From assembly GCA_035476635.1 (NCBI GenBank), contig DATILI010000043.1:1-8020 (forward strand): DNA of 8,020 nucleotides, given 5' to 3'. Each line of letters begins with the position of its first letter. Within the stretch, counting starts at the first letter, position 1. This DNA is from DATILI01 sp035476635. GTDB lineage: Bacteria > Pseudomonadota > Gammaproteobacteria > Burkholderiales > Burkholderiaceae_C. The notes beneath the pieces are model-generated. The model was not told where the DNA came from. It did not search any database and worked only from the letters and a program-made list of their open reading frames with translations. Of this stretch, positions 1-6,240 are shown piece after piece. A program made the translations under genes and the position numbers.

Positions 1-5
1 GGGGC

Positions 6-815
6 ATGAGCATTACGTACAAAGACGCGGCAGGCATCCAGGGCATGCGCGCCGCCTGCAAGCTGGCCTCCGAGGTTCTCGACTACCTCACACCGTTCGT
101 GAAAGTGGGGGTCACCACCAAGGAAATCGACCGCCTGGCGAACGAATACATGGTCAAGGTCCAGGGCACGACCTCGGCCACCCTGGGTTACCAGCCGCCC
201 GGTTACCCGCCCTACCCGGCTTCGCTGTGCACCTCGCTGAACCACGTGGTGTGCCATGGCATCCCCAACGAGAAGCCGCTGAAAAAGGGCGACATCCTGA
301 ACATCGACGTCACCGTCATCACCAAGGACGGCTGGTTTGGCGACAACAGCCGCATGTACGTCATCGGCGATGCGTCCATTGCGGCCAAGCGCCTGTGCGC
401 CGTCACCTATGACGCCATGTGGCACGGCATCGTGCAGGTCAAGCCCGGCGCGCGGCTGGGCGATATCGGCTGGGCGATCCAGAAATTCGCCGAGAGCAAT
501 GGCTACTCGATCGTGCGCGAATTCTGCGGCCACGGCATCGGCCAGACGTTTCATGAAGAGCCGCAGGTGCTTCACTACGGCAAGCCCGGCACCCTGGAAG
601 AACTCAAGCCCGGCATGACCTTCACGATCGAGCCCATGATCAATGCAGGCCGCAAGGAGATCAAGGAGTTTGGCAACGACGGCTGGACCATCGTCACCAA
701 GGACCATTCGCTCTCCGCCCAGTGGGAGCACACCGTGCTGGTCACCGAAACCGGCTACGAAGTGCTCACGCTTTCCGCCGGCAGCCCTGCGCCGCCAGCC
801 TTCGTTGCCGCCTAA
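6..815 (+). CDS. map: Type I methionine aminopeptidase
   Basis: Cytosolic metalloenzyme that removes the initiator methionine from new proteins. The 269-residue product is close to the 264 residues of the E. coli enzyme. All expected active-site residues are visible: His84 in VVCHGIP, metal ligands Asp101 (NIDVT), Asp113 (GDNSRM), His176 (CGHGIG), Glu209 (TIEPM) and Glu241 (QWEHT). The 113 motif reads GDNS where GDTS is common, but the ligand itself is kept. The C-terminus ends in a short Ala/Pro-rich tail after the catalytic fold. The ATG at 6 gives the normal N-terminus, which runs straight into the first helix; its ribosome binding site is mostly outside the window. The stop lies 4 bases before the proposed glnD start, so the two genes are probably co-transcribed. 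Family assignment is very secure. Confidence 0.97.
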   Translation: MSITYKDAAGIQGMRAACKLASEVLDYLTPFVKVGVTTKEIDRLANEYMVKVQGTTSATLGYQPPGYPPYPASLCTSLNHVVCHGIPNEKPLKKGDILNIDVTVITKDGWFGDNSRMYVIGDASIAAKRLCAVTYDAMWHGIVQVKPGARLGDIGWAIQKFAESNGYSIVREFCGHGIGQTFHEEPQVLHYGKPGTLEELKPGMTFTIEPMINAGRKEIKEFGNDGWTIVTKDHSLSAQWEHTVLVTETGYEVLTLSAGSPAPPAFVAA

Positions 816-819
816 CCAC

Positions 820-3528
820 ATGCTGCGCCGCGTTGCGCCCGAGCGCATGGAGCCATCGCAGTCGCTGCGCGAGTACTACCGGGCCGAGAAGGCCGGCGTG
901 ATGCAGGCCGTGCAATCCACCGGGGCCAGCACCCGCGGCATTCGCAGTGCGCTGCAAATGCTCGCACGCCTGGCCGACCAGACCCTGCGCGTGCTGTGGC
1001 AAAACGCGGGCTTCGACAAACCGTTCGCCCTGGTCGCGGTGGGCGGCTTTGGCCGCGGCGAAATGTTCCCGCACTCGGATGTGGACGTGCTGCTGATGCT
1101 GCCCGACGACAGCAATGCCGATACGGATGGCCCGCTCAAGGCCCGCATCGAAGCCTTCATCGGCAGCTGCTGGGACACGGGCCTGGAGATCGGCTCCAGC
1201 GTACGCACCGTTTCCGAATGCCTGGCCGAAGCCGAAAAGGATGTGACGGTGCAAACCTCGCTGCTGGAGTCGCGCTTGATCACGGGCGACGCCAAGCTGT
1301 TCGCGCGGTTTCGCAAGCAGTTCCGCAGTGCGATGGACCCCATGGCCTTTTTTGTGGCCAAGACGCTGGAGATGCGCCAGCGCCACAACAAGTTCGAGAA
1401 CACCCCGTATTCACTGGAGCCCAACTGCAAGGAATCGCCCGGTGGCCTGCGCGACTTGCAGGTCATCCTTTGGGTCGCGAAGGCGGCGAGCTTCGGCAAA
1501 TCCTGGGACGAACTCGCGCGCAACGGCCTGGCCACGCCGTTCGAGGTGCGACAGATCAAGCGCAATGAAGCACTTTTGAGCCTCATCCGCGCGCGCCTGC
1601 ATCTACTCTCGCACCGGCGCGAAGACCGGCTGGTGTTCGACCTGCAGACGGCCGTGGCCGAATCGTTCGGCTACCGTTCGCAAACACCCGAGGCAGCCCG
1701 CCTCCCCGGAAAGCAGCAAGGGCACGATGGCCCACGGGCCATCGTGCGTGCGAGCGAAGCGCTGATGCGCCGCTACTACTGGGCGGCCAAGGCGGTCTCG
1801 CAGCTCAACCAGGTCCTGCTGCTCAACATCCAGGAGCGGCTGAACCCCTCCACTCGCGAGCTCAGGCCGATCAACGAGCGCTTCTTCGAGAAGGCCGGCA
1901 TGATCGAGGTGGCCAGCGACGACCTGTACCTGCGCGAACCCCACGCCATCCTTGAAACCTTTTTGGTCTACCAGACCACGGTCGGCATCAAGGGCCTGTC
2001 GGCACGTACCTTGCGGGCGCTGTACAACGCCCGCAACGTGATGGACGGCAAGTTCCGCAACGATCCCGCCAACCACGCCACCTTCCGCAAGATGCTGCTG
2101 CAGCCCGAGGGCATCACGCATGCGCTGCGCCTGATGAACCAGACCTCCGTGCTGGGGCGCTATCTGTGGGTGTTTCGCAAGATCGTCGGCCAGATGCAGC
2201 ACGACCTGTTCCACGTCTACACGGTGGACCAGCACATCCTCATGGTGTTGCGCAATATGCGGCGCTTCTTCATTGCCGAGCATGCGCACGAATACCCGTT
2301 CTGCTCGCAGCTTGCGGCCGGCTGGGACAAGCCCTGGATCCTGTACGTGGCCGCACTGTTCCATGACATCGCCAAGGGCCGCGGCGGCGACCATTCGGAA
2401 CTTGGCGCGCGCGACGTGCGGCGCTTTTGCAAGCAGCACGGCCTCGCCAGCGACAAGGCCGGCCGCGAGGACGTCAAGCTCATCGAATTCCTGGTGCACG
2501 AGCACCTGACCATGAGCCGGGTTGCCCAAAAGGAAGACCTGAGCGACCCGGCGGTGATCAACGCTTTCGCCAAGCGCGTGGGCAACGAGCGCAACCTGAC
2601 GGCGCTGTATCTGCTGACCGTGGCCGATATCCGCGGCACCTCGCCCAAGGTCTGGAATGCCTGGAAAGGCAAGCTGCTGGAAGACCTGTACCGCTACACG
2701 CTGCGTACGCTTGGCGGCCGCGCGCCCGACCCCGATGCCGAGATCGAGGCGCGCAAACGCGAAGCGCTGGTGATGCTGGCGCTGTATGCCCAGCCGTTCG
2801 AGGCCCACAAGGCCCTGTGGGACACGCTGGACGTGGGCTACTTCATGCGCCACGACGCGGCCGACATTGCCTGGCATACCAAGCAGCTCTCGCGCTACGT
2901 GGGCCGCAAGGACGGCGACAACCCCGCCACCCAGCAGCCACCGCGCAAGGCCATCGTGCGCGCACGCCTGTCTCCAGTCGGCGAGGGCCTGCAGGTGATG
3001 GTCTATACGCCGGACCAGGCTGACCTGTTCGCCCGCATCTGTGGCTACTTCGACCATGCGGGCTTCAGCATCGTCGACGCCAAGGTGCACACCGCGAAGA
3101 ACGGTTATGCGCTGGACACATTCCAGGTCGTGACCTCGGTGCTGCCCGAGCACTATCGCGAACTCACCAGCATGGTGGAAAGCGAGCTGGACCGCACCAT
3201 CGAGAAGGCGGGCCCACTGCCGCCGCCCAGCCGCGGCCGTGTCTCGCGCCGCGTCAAGAGTTTTCCAATCGCGCCGCGCGTGGACCTGCGCCCCGACGAG
3301 AAAGCCCAGCGCTGGCTGCTCAGTATTTCAGCCAGCGACCGGTTGGGCCTGCTCTACCTGGTGGCGCGCGTGCTGGCCAAGCACAATCTGAGTTTGCAAC
3401 TGGCCAAGGTCACCACCCTGGGTGAGCGCGTGGAAGACACGTTCCTGATCCATGGCCCGGAGCTGCAGCACAACAAGGCGCAGATCGAAATCGAAACCGA
3501 GTTGCTCGAGGCACTGGCGGCGACCTGA
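820..3528 (+). CDS. glnD: Bifunctional PII uridylyltransferase / uridylyl-removing enzyme
   Basis: Nitrogen sensor that uridylylates PII proteins (GlnB/GlnK) when glutamine is low and removes UMP when glutamine is high. The 902-residue product shows all domains in order. The nucleotidyltransferase has GGFGRGE at 75-81 and SDVDVLL at 86-92, with catalytic Asp87 and Asp89. The linker region includes SPGGLRD at 206-212. The HD hydrolase domain has HVYTVDQH at 465-472 and FHDIAKGRGGDHS at 514-526, with His515-Asp516. Two C-terminal ACT domains follow at about 724-795 and 831-902. The open frame extends upstream into map, but that part is out-of-frame map sequence. ATG 820 follows the map stop by 4 bases and has no Shine-Dalgarno. 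ATG 847 and GTG 898/ATG 901 (preceded by GAGAAGG) are alternatives, so the N-terminus is uncertain by up to 27 residues. Compared with E. coli GlnD from memory, the linker between FGY (283-285) and RASEALMRRYY (310-320) is about 16 residues longer. Confidence 0.96.
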   Translation: MLRRVAPERMEPSQSLREYYRAEKAGVMQAVQSTGASTRGIRSALQMLARLADQTLRVLWQNAGFDKPFALVAVGGFGRGEMFPHSDVDVLLMLPDDSNADTDGPLKARIEAFIGSCWDTGLEIGSSVRTVSECLAEAEKDVTVQTSLLESRLITGDAKLFARFRKQFRSAMDPMAFFVAKTLEMRQRHNKFENTPYSLEPNCKESPGGLRDLQVILWVAKAASFGKSWDELARNGLATPFEVRQIKRNEALLSLIRARLHLLSHRREDRLVFDLQTAVAESFGYRSQTPEAARLPGKQQGHDGPRAIVRASEALMRRYYWAAKAVSQLNQVLLLNIQERLNPSTRELRPINERFFEKAGMIEVASDDLYLREPHAILETFLVYQTTVGIKGLSARTLRALYNARNVMDGKFRNDPANHATFRKMLLQPEGITHALRLMNQTSVLGRYLWVFRKIVGQMQHDLFHVYTVDQHILMVLRNMRRFFIAEHAHEYPFCSQLAAGWDKPWILYVAALFHDIAKGRGGDHSELGARDVRRFCKQHGLASDKAGREDVKLIEFLVHEHLTMSRVAQKEDLSDPAVINAFAKRVGNERNLTALYLLTVADIRGTSPKVWNAWKGKLLEDLYRYTLRTLGGRAPDPDAEIEARKREALVMLALYAQPFEAHKALWDTLDVGYFMRHDAADIAWHTKQLSRYVGRKDGDNPATQQPPRKAIVRARLSPVGEGLQVMVYTPDQADLFARICGYFDHAGFSIVDAKVHTAKNGYALDTFQVVTSVLPEHYRELTSMVESELDRTIEKAGPLPPPSRGRVSRRVKSFPIAPRVDLRPDEKAQRWLLSISASDRLGLLYLVARVLAKHNLSLQLAKVTTLGERVEDTFLIHGPELQHNKAQIEIETELLEALAAT
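1722..1747. repeat. Perfect 12-base inverted repeat inside glnD
   Basis: Left arm GCACGATGGCCC (1722-1733), spacer AC, right arm GGGCCATCGTGC (1736-1747). All 12 pairs match and 9 are G:C, so the mRNA could form a strong hairpin with its loop opened by a few bases. It encodes about residues 302-309 (HDGPRAIV), inside the glnD linker segment that is longer than in E. coli. No T-run follows on either strand, so it is not a standard terminator. It may be an inserted palindromic element or a chance structure in GC-rich coding DNA. Confidence 0.9.
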
Positions 3529-3534
3529 GACTTT

Positions 3535-4209
3535 CTAGGCGTCGATCACGCGGCGCGTGAACGCCTCCAGGTAGTCCATCAACGCATTCGCGCCCTGGAT
3601 CGCGTCCGCCTCGCTGCCGGTTGCGATGCCCTTGGCAAGCTCCGCATGGCAGCGGGCCCCCTCCCTGATTTCGCCCTCGTGCTGATAGGCATACCAGAAG
3701 CGGCGGCATTGGGTCACCAGTGGCAGCACGGCGGTCACGGCTGAAGCATTGCGGCAGGCGGCGTGATTGACGAAATCCAATTCGTGGTCCGCCTTCATGT
3801 AGCCCTCCAGATTGCCGCGTGCGGCCGCCGCGACCATTCTCTGGGCACTGTCCACAATCTCGCTGCGCTGTGCTGCCGTGGCCCTGCGCGCCGTGCAGGC
3901 CGCAATCAGTTGCTCCAGGACGCGGCGGGTATGGATCACATCCAGGTGGTTGGCCAGGTCGATCGGCGACACCAGCAGGCCGCGCCGCGGCTGCTGCACC
4001 ACCAGGCCGATGGACATCAAGCGCATCAGCGCCTCGCGCACGGGCGTGCGCCCCACCTGGATGGCCTCTGAAATTTCAGCCTCGACGATGGGGCTGCCGG
4101 GCGGCAGGCTCATCGTGGAGATCATGGCTTCGATCTCGACGTAGGCGATATCAGCCTCGCGGCGCTTGGCCGTGCCGGCGGCTTTCTTGATGGCGGCTTT
4201 CTTGTTCAC
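3535..4209 (-). CDS. GntR-family (FCD subfamily) transcriptional regulator
   Basis: Probable local regulator of the divergent TRAP/DapA-like operon. The product is 224 residues. An N-terminal winged helix-turn-helix at about 20-82 carries the GntR signature: LPPGSPIVEAEIS, then VGRTPVREALMRL (52-64), then a wing ending PRRGLLVSP. An all-helical FCD effector domain follows at about 88-218. FCD domains usually bind a metal through Asp, His(+4), His and His. Here Asp145 and His149 (DFVNH) and His188 are present, but the last position appears to be Tyr213 in LMDYLEAF. The start is GTG at 4209; the first internal ATG (codon 29) would cut the first DNA-binding helix, so GTG is preferred. AGGAG lies 23 bases upstream, too far for normal spacing, and AAGGGA sits closer. 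The TAG stop is 6 bases from the glnD stop in convergent orientation. Regulators of this family often bind organic-acid or amino-acid-derived effectors; the effector here is unknown. Confidence 0.93.
   Translation of the reverse strand: MNKKAAIKKAAGTAKRREADIAYVEIEAMISTMSLPPGSPIVEAEISEAIQVGRTPVREALMRLMSIGLVVQQPRRGLLVSPIDLANHLDVIHTRRVLEQLIAACTARRATAAQRSEIVDSAQRMVAAAARGNLEGYMKADHELDFVNHAACRNASAVTAVLPLVTQCRRFWYAYQHEGEIREGARCHAELAKGIATGSEADAIQGANALMDYLEAFTRRVIDA
3546..3560. other. Short hairpin near the convergent glnD/gntR ends
   Basis: TCACGC, loop GGC, GCGTGA form a perfect 6-base stem within the last codons of the GntR gene, 18 bases past the glnD stop. No T-run follows on either strand, so an intrinsic terminator is not supported. 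It is the only compact hairpin I noticed near this gene junction and could at most help Rho-dependent or bidirectional termination. Confidence 0.2.
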
Positions 4210-4241
4210 GAGCGTCCCTTTGGTCCCTTTGTCTCCTGCAT
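4206..4241 (-). CDS. Possible leader ORF overlapping the regulator start
   Basis: An ATG at 4241-4239 on the - strand opens an 11-codon frame, MQETKGPKGRS, ending in TGA at 4208-4206. This stop overlaps the regulator's GTG start (4209-4207) in the sequence GTGA, the arrangement typical of termination-reinitiation coupling. The AGGAG at 4237-4233 lies within its second and third codons. Only a poorly spaced GAAG directly precedes its ATG, so translation is doubtful. Lengths this short arise by chance often; the overlap with the real start is what makes it worth recording. Confidence 0.22.
   Translation of the reverse strand: MQETKGPKGRS
4214..4231. repeat. Tandem 9-base repeat in the regulator leader
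   Basis: GTCCCTTTG occurs twice with no gap (4214-4222 and 4223-4231). On the regulator mRNA this reads CAAAGGGAC twice and separates AGGAG (4237-4233) from the GTG start. Removing one unit would bring AGGAG to 14 bases and removing both to 5 bases. Nine bases is three codons, so copy changes would keep the frame of the possible leader ORF. Confidence 0.85.
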
Positions 4242-4247
4242 CTTCAA

Positions 4248-4270
4248 AGCTCGAAAGAGCTATCGAAAGA
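4248..4270. promoter_or_regulatory. Candidate binding sites: TCGAAAGA direct repeat and small inverted repeat
   Basis: TCGAAAGA occurs at 4251-4258 and again at 4263-4270, a 12-base period (about one helical turn), just upstream of the -35 box of the predicted dctQ promoter. The first copy also lies in a 5+5 inverted repeat, AGCTC-GAAA-GAGCT (4248-4261). If the promoter call is right, the copies centre near -55 and -43, a usual place for an activator. In the opposite direction they lie just downstream of the predicted regulator transcription start. Which protein binds, if any, is unknown. Confidence 0.4.
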
Positions 4271-4274
4271 CCTA

Positions 4275-4303
4275 TTGCAATCCTAGCATACCTGTAATAT
4301 ATT
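4275..4303 (+). promoter_or_regulatory. Predicted sigma70-type promoter for the TRAP operon
   Basis: The -35 box is TTGCAA (4275-4280, 4 of 6 consensus bases) and the -10 box is TATATT (4298-4303, 5 of 6), with the ideal 17-base spacing. Transcription would begin near 4310, leaving about 25 bases before ATG 4335. That would place the TTG at 4317 too close to the 5' end to be a good start. The region is strikingly AT-rich against its surroundings. Confidence 0.55.
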
Positions 4304-4308
4304 TGAAA
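4280..4308 (-). promoter_or_regulatory. Predicted promoter for the GntR regulator, face to face with the operon promoter
   Basis: Reading the - strand, TTTCAA (4308-4303) serves as a weak -35 (3 of 6) and TAGGAT (4285-4280) as -10 (4 of 6), spaced 17 bases. An upstream TGC gives an extended -10, which can offset a weak -35. Transcription would start near 4273 and give a leader of about 64 bases holding the tandem repeat and the possible leader ORF. The boxes interlock with those of the opposite promoter. Confidence 0.35.
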
Positions 4309-4311
4309 TAT
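4299..4311. promoter_or_regulatory. Candidate operator: 13-base palindrome over both promoters
   Basis: ATATTT-G-AAATAT is a perfect 6+1+6 inverted repeat. It covers most of the predicted operon -10 box and the predicted -35 box of the regulator, so a bound dimer could block both. GntR/FCD proteins commonly bind odd-centred palindromes of similar size between divergent genes, although the family's frequent GT-NNN-AC core is not present. AT-rich palindromes of this size also occur by chance. Confidence 0.4.
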
Positions 4312-4334
4312 TCTTATTGAAGAAAGCCGGTTAC

Positions 4335-4931
4335 ATGAACCTCATTTCACGTTGGGTGCTCAGCGCCTCCGCAGGCATCCTGCGCATCGAGCGCTTGCTG
4401 CTGCTGTTCATGATGGCGCTGTTGGTTGCGCTGATTCTCCTGAACGTGGTGACGCGCTACGGCGGCATGCCGATCTACTGGGTGGATGAAGCAGCGGTGT
4501 ACTCGGTTGTCTGGCTGACCTTCATTGGTGGCTCGGCGATGACGCGCTTGCGCCTTGACTTCGCCGTGACCATGCTCACCGACGCCCTCGGCCCGAAGGC
4601 GGCCAAGGCGGCCAAAGTGGCGGCCGCGGGCGGCGTGCTCTTCTTCGGCTGCGCGATGCTGGTGATGTGCTGGCTGTGGATGGACCCGATCGGCATCGCC
4701 CGGTATGGTTTCGACGCGAAGGAGTACGCAGCCAACTCCTTCAACTTTCTCTACACCGAAACCACCCAGACCCTGAACTGGCCCACCTGGCTGCTGCAGG
4801 TCATCCTGCCGATCTTCTCGCTGACCTTCAGCATCCACGCGCTGGCCAACCTGATCGAGGACATCGGCCTGCAACCCAGGCGCGCCAACGTGGATTTCCA
4901 CATCGCCAGCAACACGGAAGCGGTGACCTGA
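4335..4931 (+). CDS. TRAP transporter small membrane subunit (DctQ-like)
   Basis: Small inner-membrane component of a tripartite ATP-independent periplasmic transporter, pairing with the large DctM-like subunit to import a carboxylate using an ion gradient. The 198-residue product has four likely membrane helices at about 21-40, 53-70, 95-116 and 150-172. The family signature is clear at 37-68: NVVTRYGG, then YWVDEAAVYSVVWLTFIGGS. The loop between helices 3 and 4 (about 117-149) is rather long. ATG 4335 is preferred over the TTG at 4317, because a purine-rich AAGAAAG lies about 8 bases upstream of the ATG and the predicted transcript begins near 4310. It is first in a QMP-ordered operon with the next start one base after its stop, so translation is probably coupled. 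Confidence 0.92.
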   Translation: MNLISRWVLSASAGILRIERLLLLFMMALLVALILLNVVTRYGGMPIYWVDEAAVYSVVWLTFIGGSAMTRLRLDFAVTMLTDALGPKAAKAAKVAAAGGVLFFGCAMLVMCWLWMDPIGIARYGFDAKEYAANSFNFLYTETTQTLNWPTWLLQVILPIFSLTFSIHALANLIEDIGLQPRRANVDFHIASNTEAVT

Positions 4932-4932
4932 C

Positions 4933-6198
4933 ATGCTGACCACAATCGTCTTTCTCGCGATCATGCTGGTGGGCGTCCCGATCGGGATCTGCCTGTGCCT
5001 GTCCGGTATCTTTTACATCGCCAACTCCGGCAATCCATTGCTGTTCCAGTCGTTCCCGGTGCAGATGTTCGGCGGCGTGGACAGCTACGGCCTGATCGCC
5101 ATTCCGCTGTTCATCCTGATCGGCGAAATCATGAACGGCGGCGGCATCACGCGGCGGCTGGTGGAGATGGCCATGGCGTTCGTCGGCTCCATCAAGGGCG
5201 GCCTGGCCTATGTGAACATCCTGGCCAACATGCTGGTGTCCTCCATCATCGGCTCGGCCACCGCGCAGGTGGCGATCATGGCCCAGATCATGGTCCCGCA
5301 GATGGAGAAGGCGGGCTACGACAAGACCTTTGCCGCGGGCCTGACCGTCTACGGCGGCATGCTCGGGCCGATCATCCCGCCGTCGGTGATGTTCGTCGTC
5401 TACAGCGTGCTGGCGCAGGTGGCGGTGGGCGACATGCTGATCGCCGGCATCCTCCCCGGCATTTTGCTGACCGTCCTGTTCTTCATCGTGATCGCCTGCA
5501 TGGGCCTGATCTATGACTACCCGCGCAGCGAGAGGAAGACCTTGCGCGAACGCACGCGCACCTTTGTCCACGCCTGCCCCACGCTGCTGATCCCGATCGT
5601 GATCGTGGGCTCCATCCTCGGCGGCTTTGCCAACCCGACCGAGGCGGCCGCGGTAGGCGCCGTTTCCGCCGCGCTGGTCGGCCGCTACGTCACCAAGGAA
5701 TTCAGCTTCCGCCAGATTCCGGAAATGCTCATCAAGTCGAGCATCTACTCGGCCATCGTGCTGTTCCTGGTCGCGGCGGCCGCAGTGTTTTCGTGGATCC
5801 TGATCTTCGGCAAGGTACCGCAGGCCGCGGCGGCCTGGATCCAGACGGTTGCCAAGGACCCGGTCAGCTTCCTCTTGATCACCAACGTGCTGCTGCTGGT
5901 CATCGGCACCGTGATCGACGGCATCCCGGGGCTGATCATGACCGTGCCCATCCTGCTGCCCATCGCCACCGAGGTGTATGGCATCGATCCACGGCATTTC
6001 GGCGTGGTGGTGGTGATCAACCTGGTGCTCGGCCTGATGTCGCCGCCGGTGGGCCTGAGCTTCTTCGTCGCCTCGGCCGTCACCGGCGCCAAGCCCGGAA
6101 AGATGTTCATCGTGACCCTGCCCTTCTTCGTGATCTGCTGCGTGGCACTGGTCCTGCTGTCCCTGTTCCCCAGCCTTTCGCTGGCCCTCATCAAGTAA
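4933..6198 (+). CDS. TRAP transporter large membrane subunit (DctM-like)
   Basis: Large permease subunit that forms the transport path of the TRAP system. The 421-residue product is of normal family length and almost entirely hydrophobic, with about 11-12 membrane segments. Family signatures appear in order: AIPLFILIGEIMNGGGI (56-72), KGGLAYVNILANML (88-101) followed by IGSATAQVA (106-114), GGMLGPIIPPSVMF (141-154), GGFANPTEAAAVGA (230-243), IDGIPGLIMTVPILLPIA (328-345) and GLMSPPVGLSFF (367-378). Two small departures stand out: ANPTEA where TPTEA is common, and SPPVG where TPPVG is common. A GGAAG at 4916-4920 inside the end of the DctQ gene can serve as ribosome binding site. The gene lies between its DctQ- and DctP-like partners, so the trio is complete. 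Confidence 0.95.
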   Translation: MLTTIVFLAIMLVGVPIGICLCLSGIFYIANSGNPLLFQSFPVQMFGGVDSYGLIAIPLFILIGEIMNGGGITRRLVEMAMAFVGSIKGGLAYVNILANMLVSSIIGSATAQVAIMAQIMVPQMEKAGYDKTFAAGLTVYGGMLGPIIPPSVMFVVYSVLAQVAVGDMLIAGILPGILLTVLFFIVIACMGLIYDYPRSERKTLRERTRTFVHACPTLLIPIVIVGSILGGFANPTEAAAVGAVSAALVGRYVTKEFSFRQIPEMLIKSSIYSAIVLFLVAAAAVFSWILIFGKVPQAAAAWIQTVAKDPVSFLLITNVLLLVIGTVIDGIPGLIMTVPILLPIATEVYGIDPRHFGVVVVINLVLGLMSPPVGLSFFVASAVTGAKPGKMFIVTLPFFVICCVALVLLSLFPSLSLALIK

Positions 6199-6213
6199 GT
6201 AAGTCAAGTAAGT
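6191..6213. repeat. 10-base direct repeat spanning the DctM stop codon
   Basis: TCAAGTAAGT occurs at 6191-6200 and at 6204-6213, a 13-base period. The first copy contains the dctM stop (TAA 6196-6198). The second lies in the intergenic gap and runs into six T residues (6213-6218). No GC-rich stem precedes the T-run, so it is not a convincing terminator. It may be a small local duplication that lengthened the dctM-dctP spacer. Confidence 0.8.
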
Positions 6214-6240
6214 TTTTTCACCCCAACTGGAGCTTGTTGT

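Noticed and set aside
643..819. In-frame extension of the glnD frame into map
   Set aside because: It overlaps the conserved end of map in another frame, and the residues resemble no GlnD N-terminus.
1603..3153. 516-codon open frame on the - strand opposite glnD
   Set aside because: It lies wholly antisense to an unmistakable glnD, has no recognisable domain and shows the His/Gln/Val-rich composition of an antisense frame in GC-rich coding DNA.
6204..6220. T-run after dctM as an intrinsic terminator
   Set aside because: No GC-rich stem precedes the six T residues, and the next operon gene starts 22 bases later with a good ribosome site.
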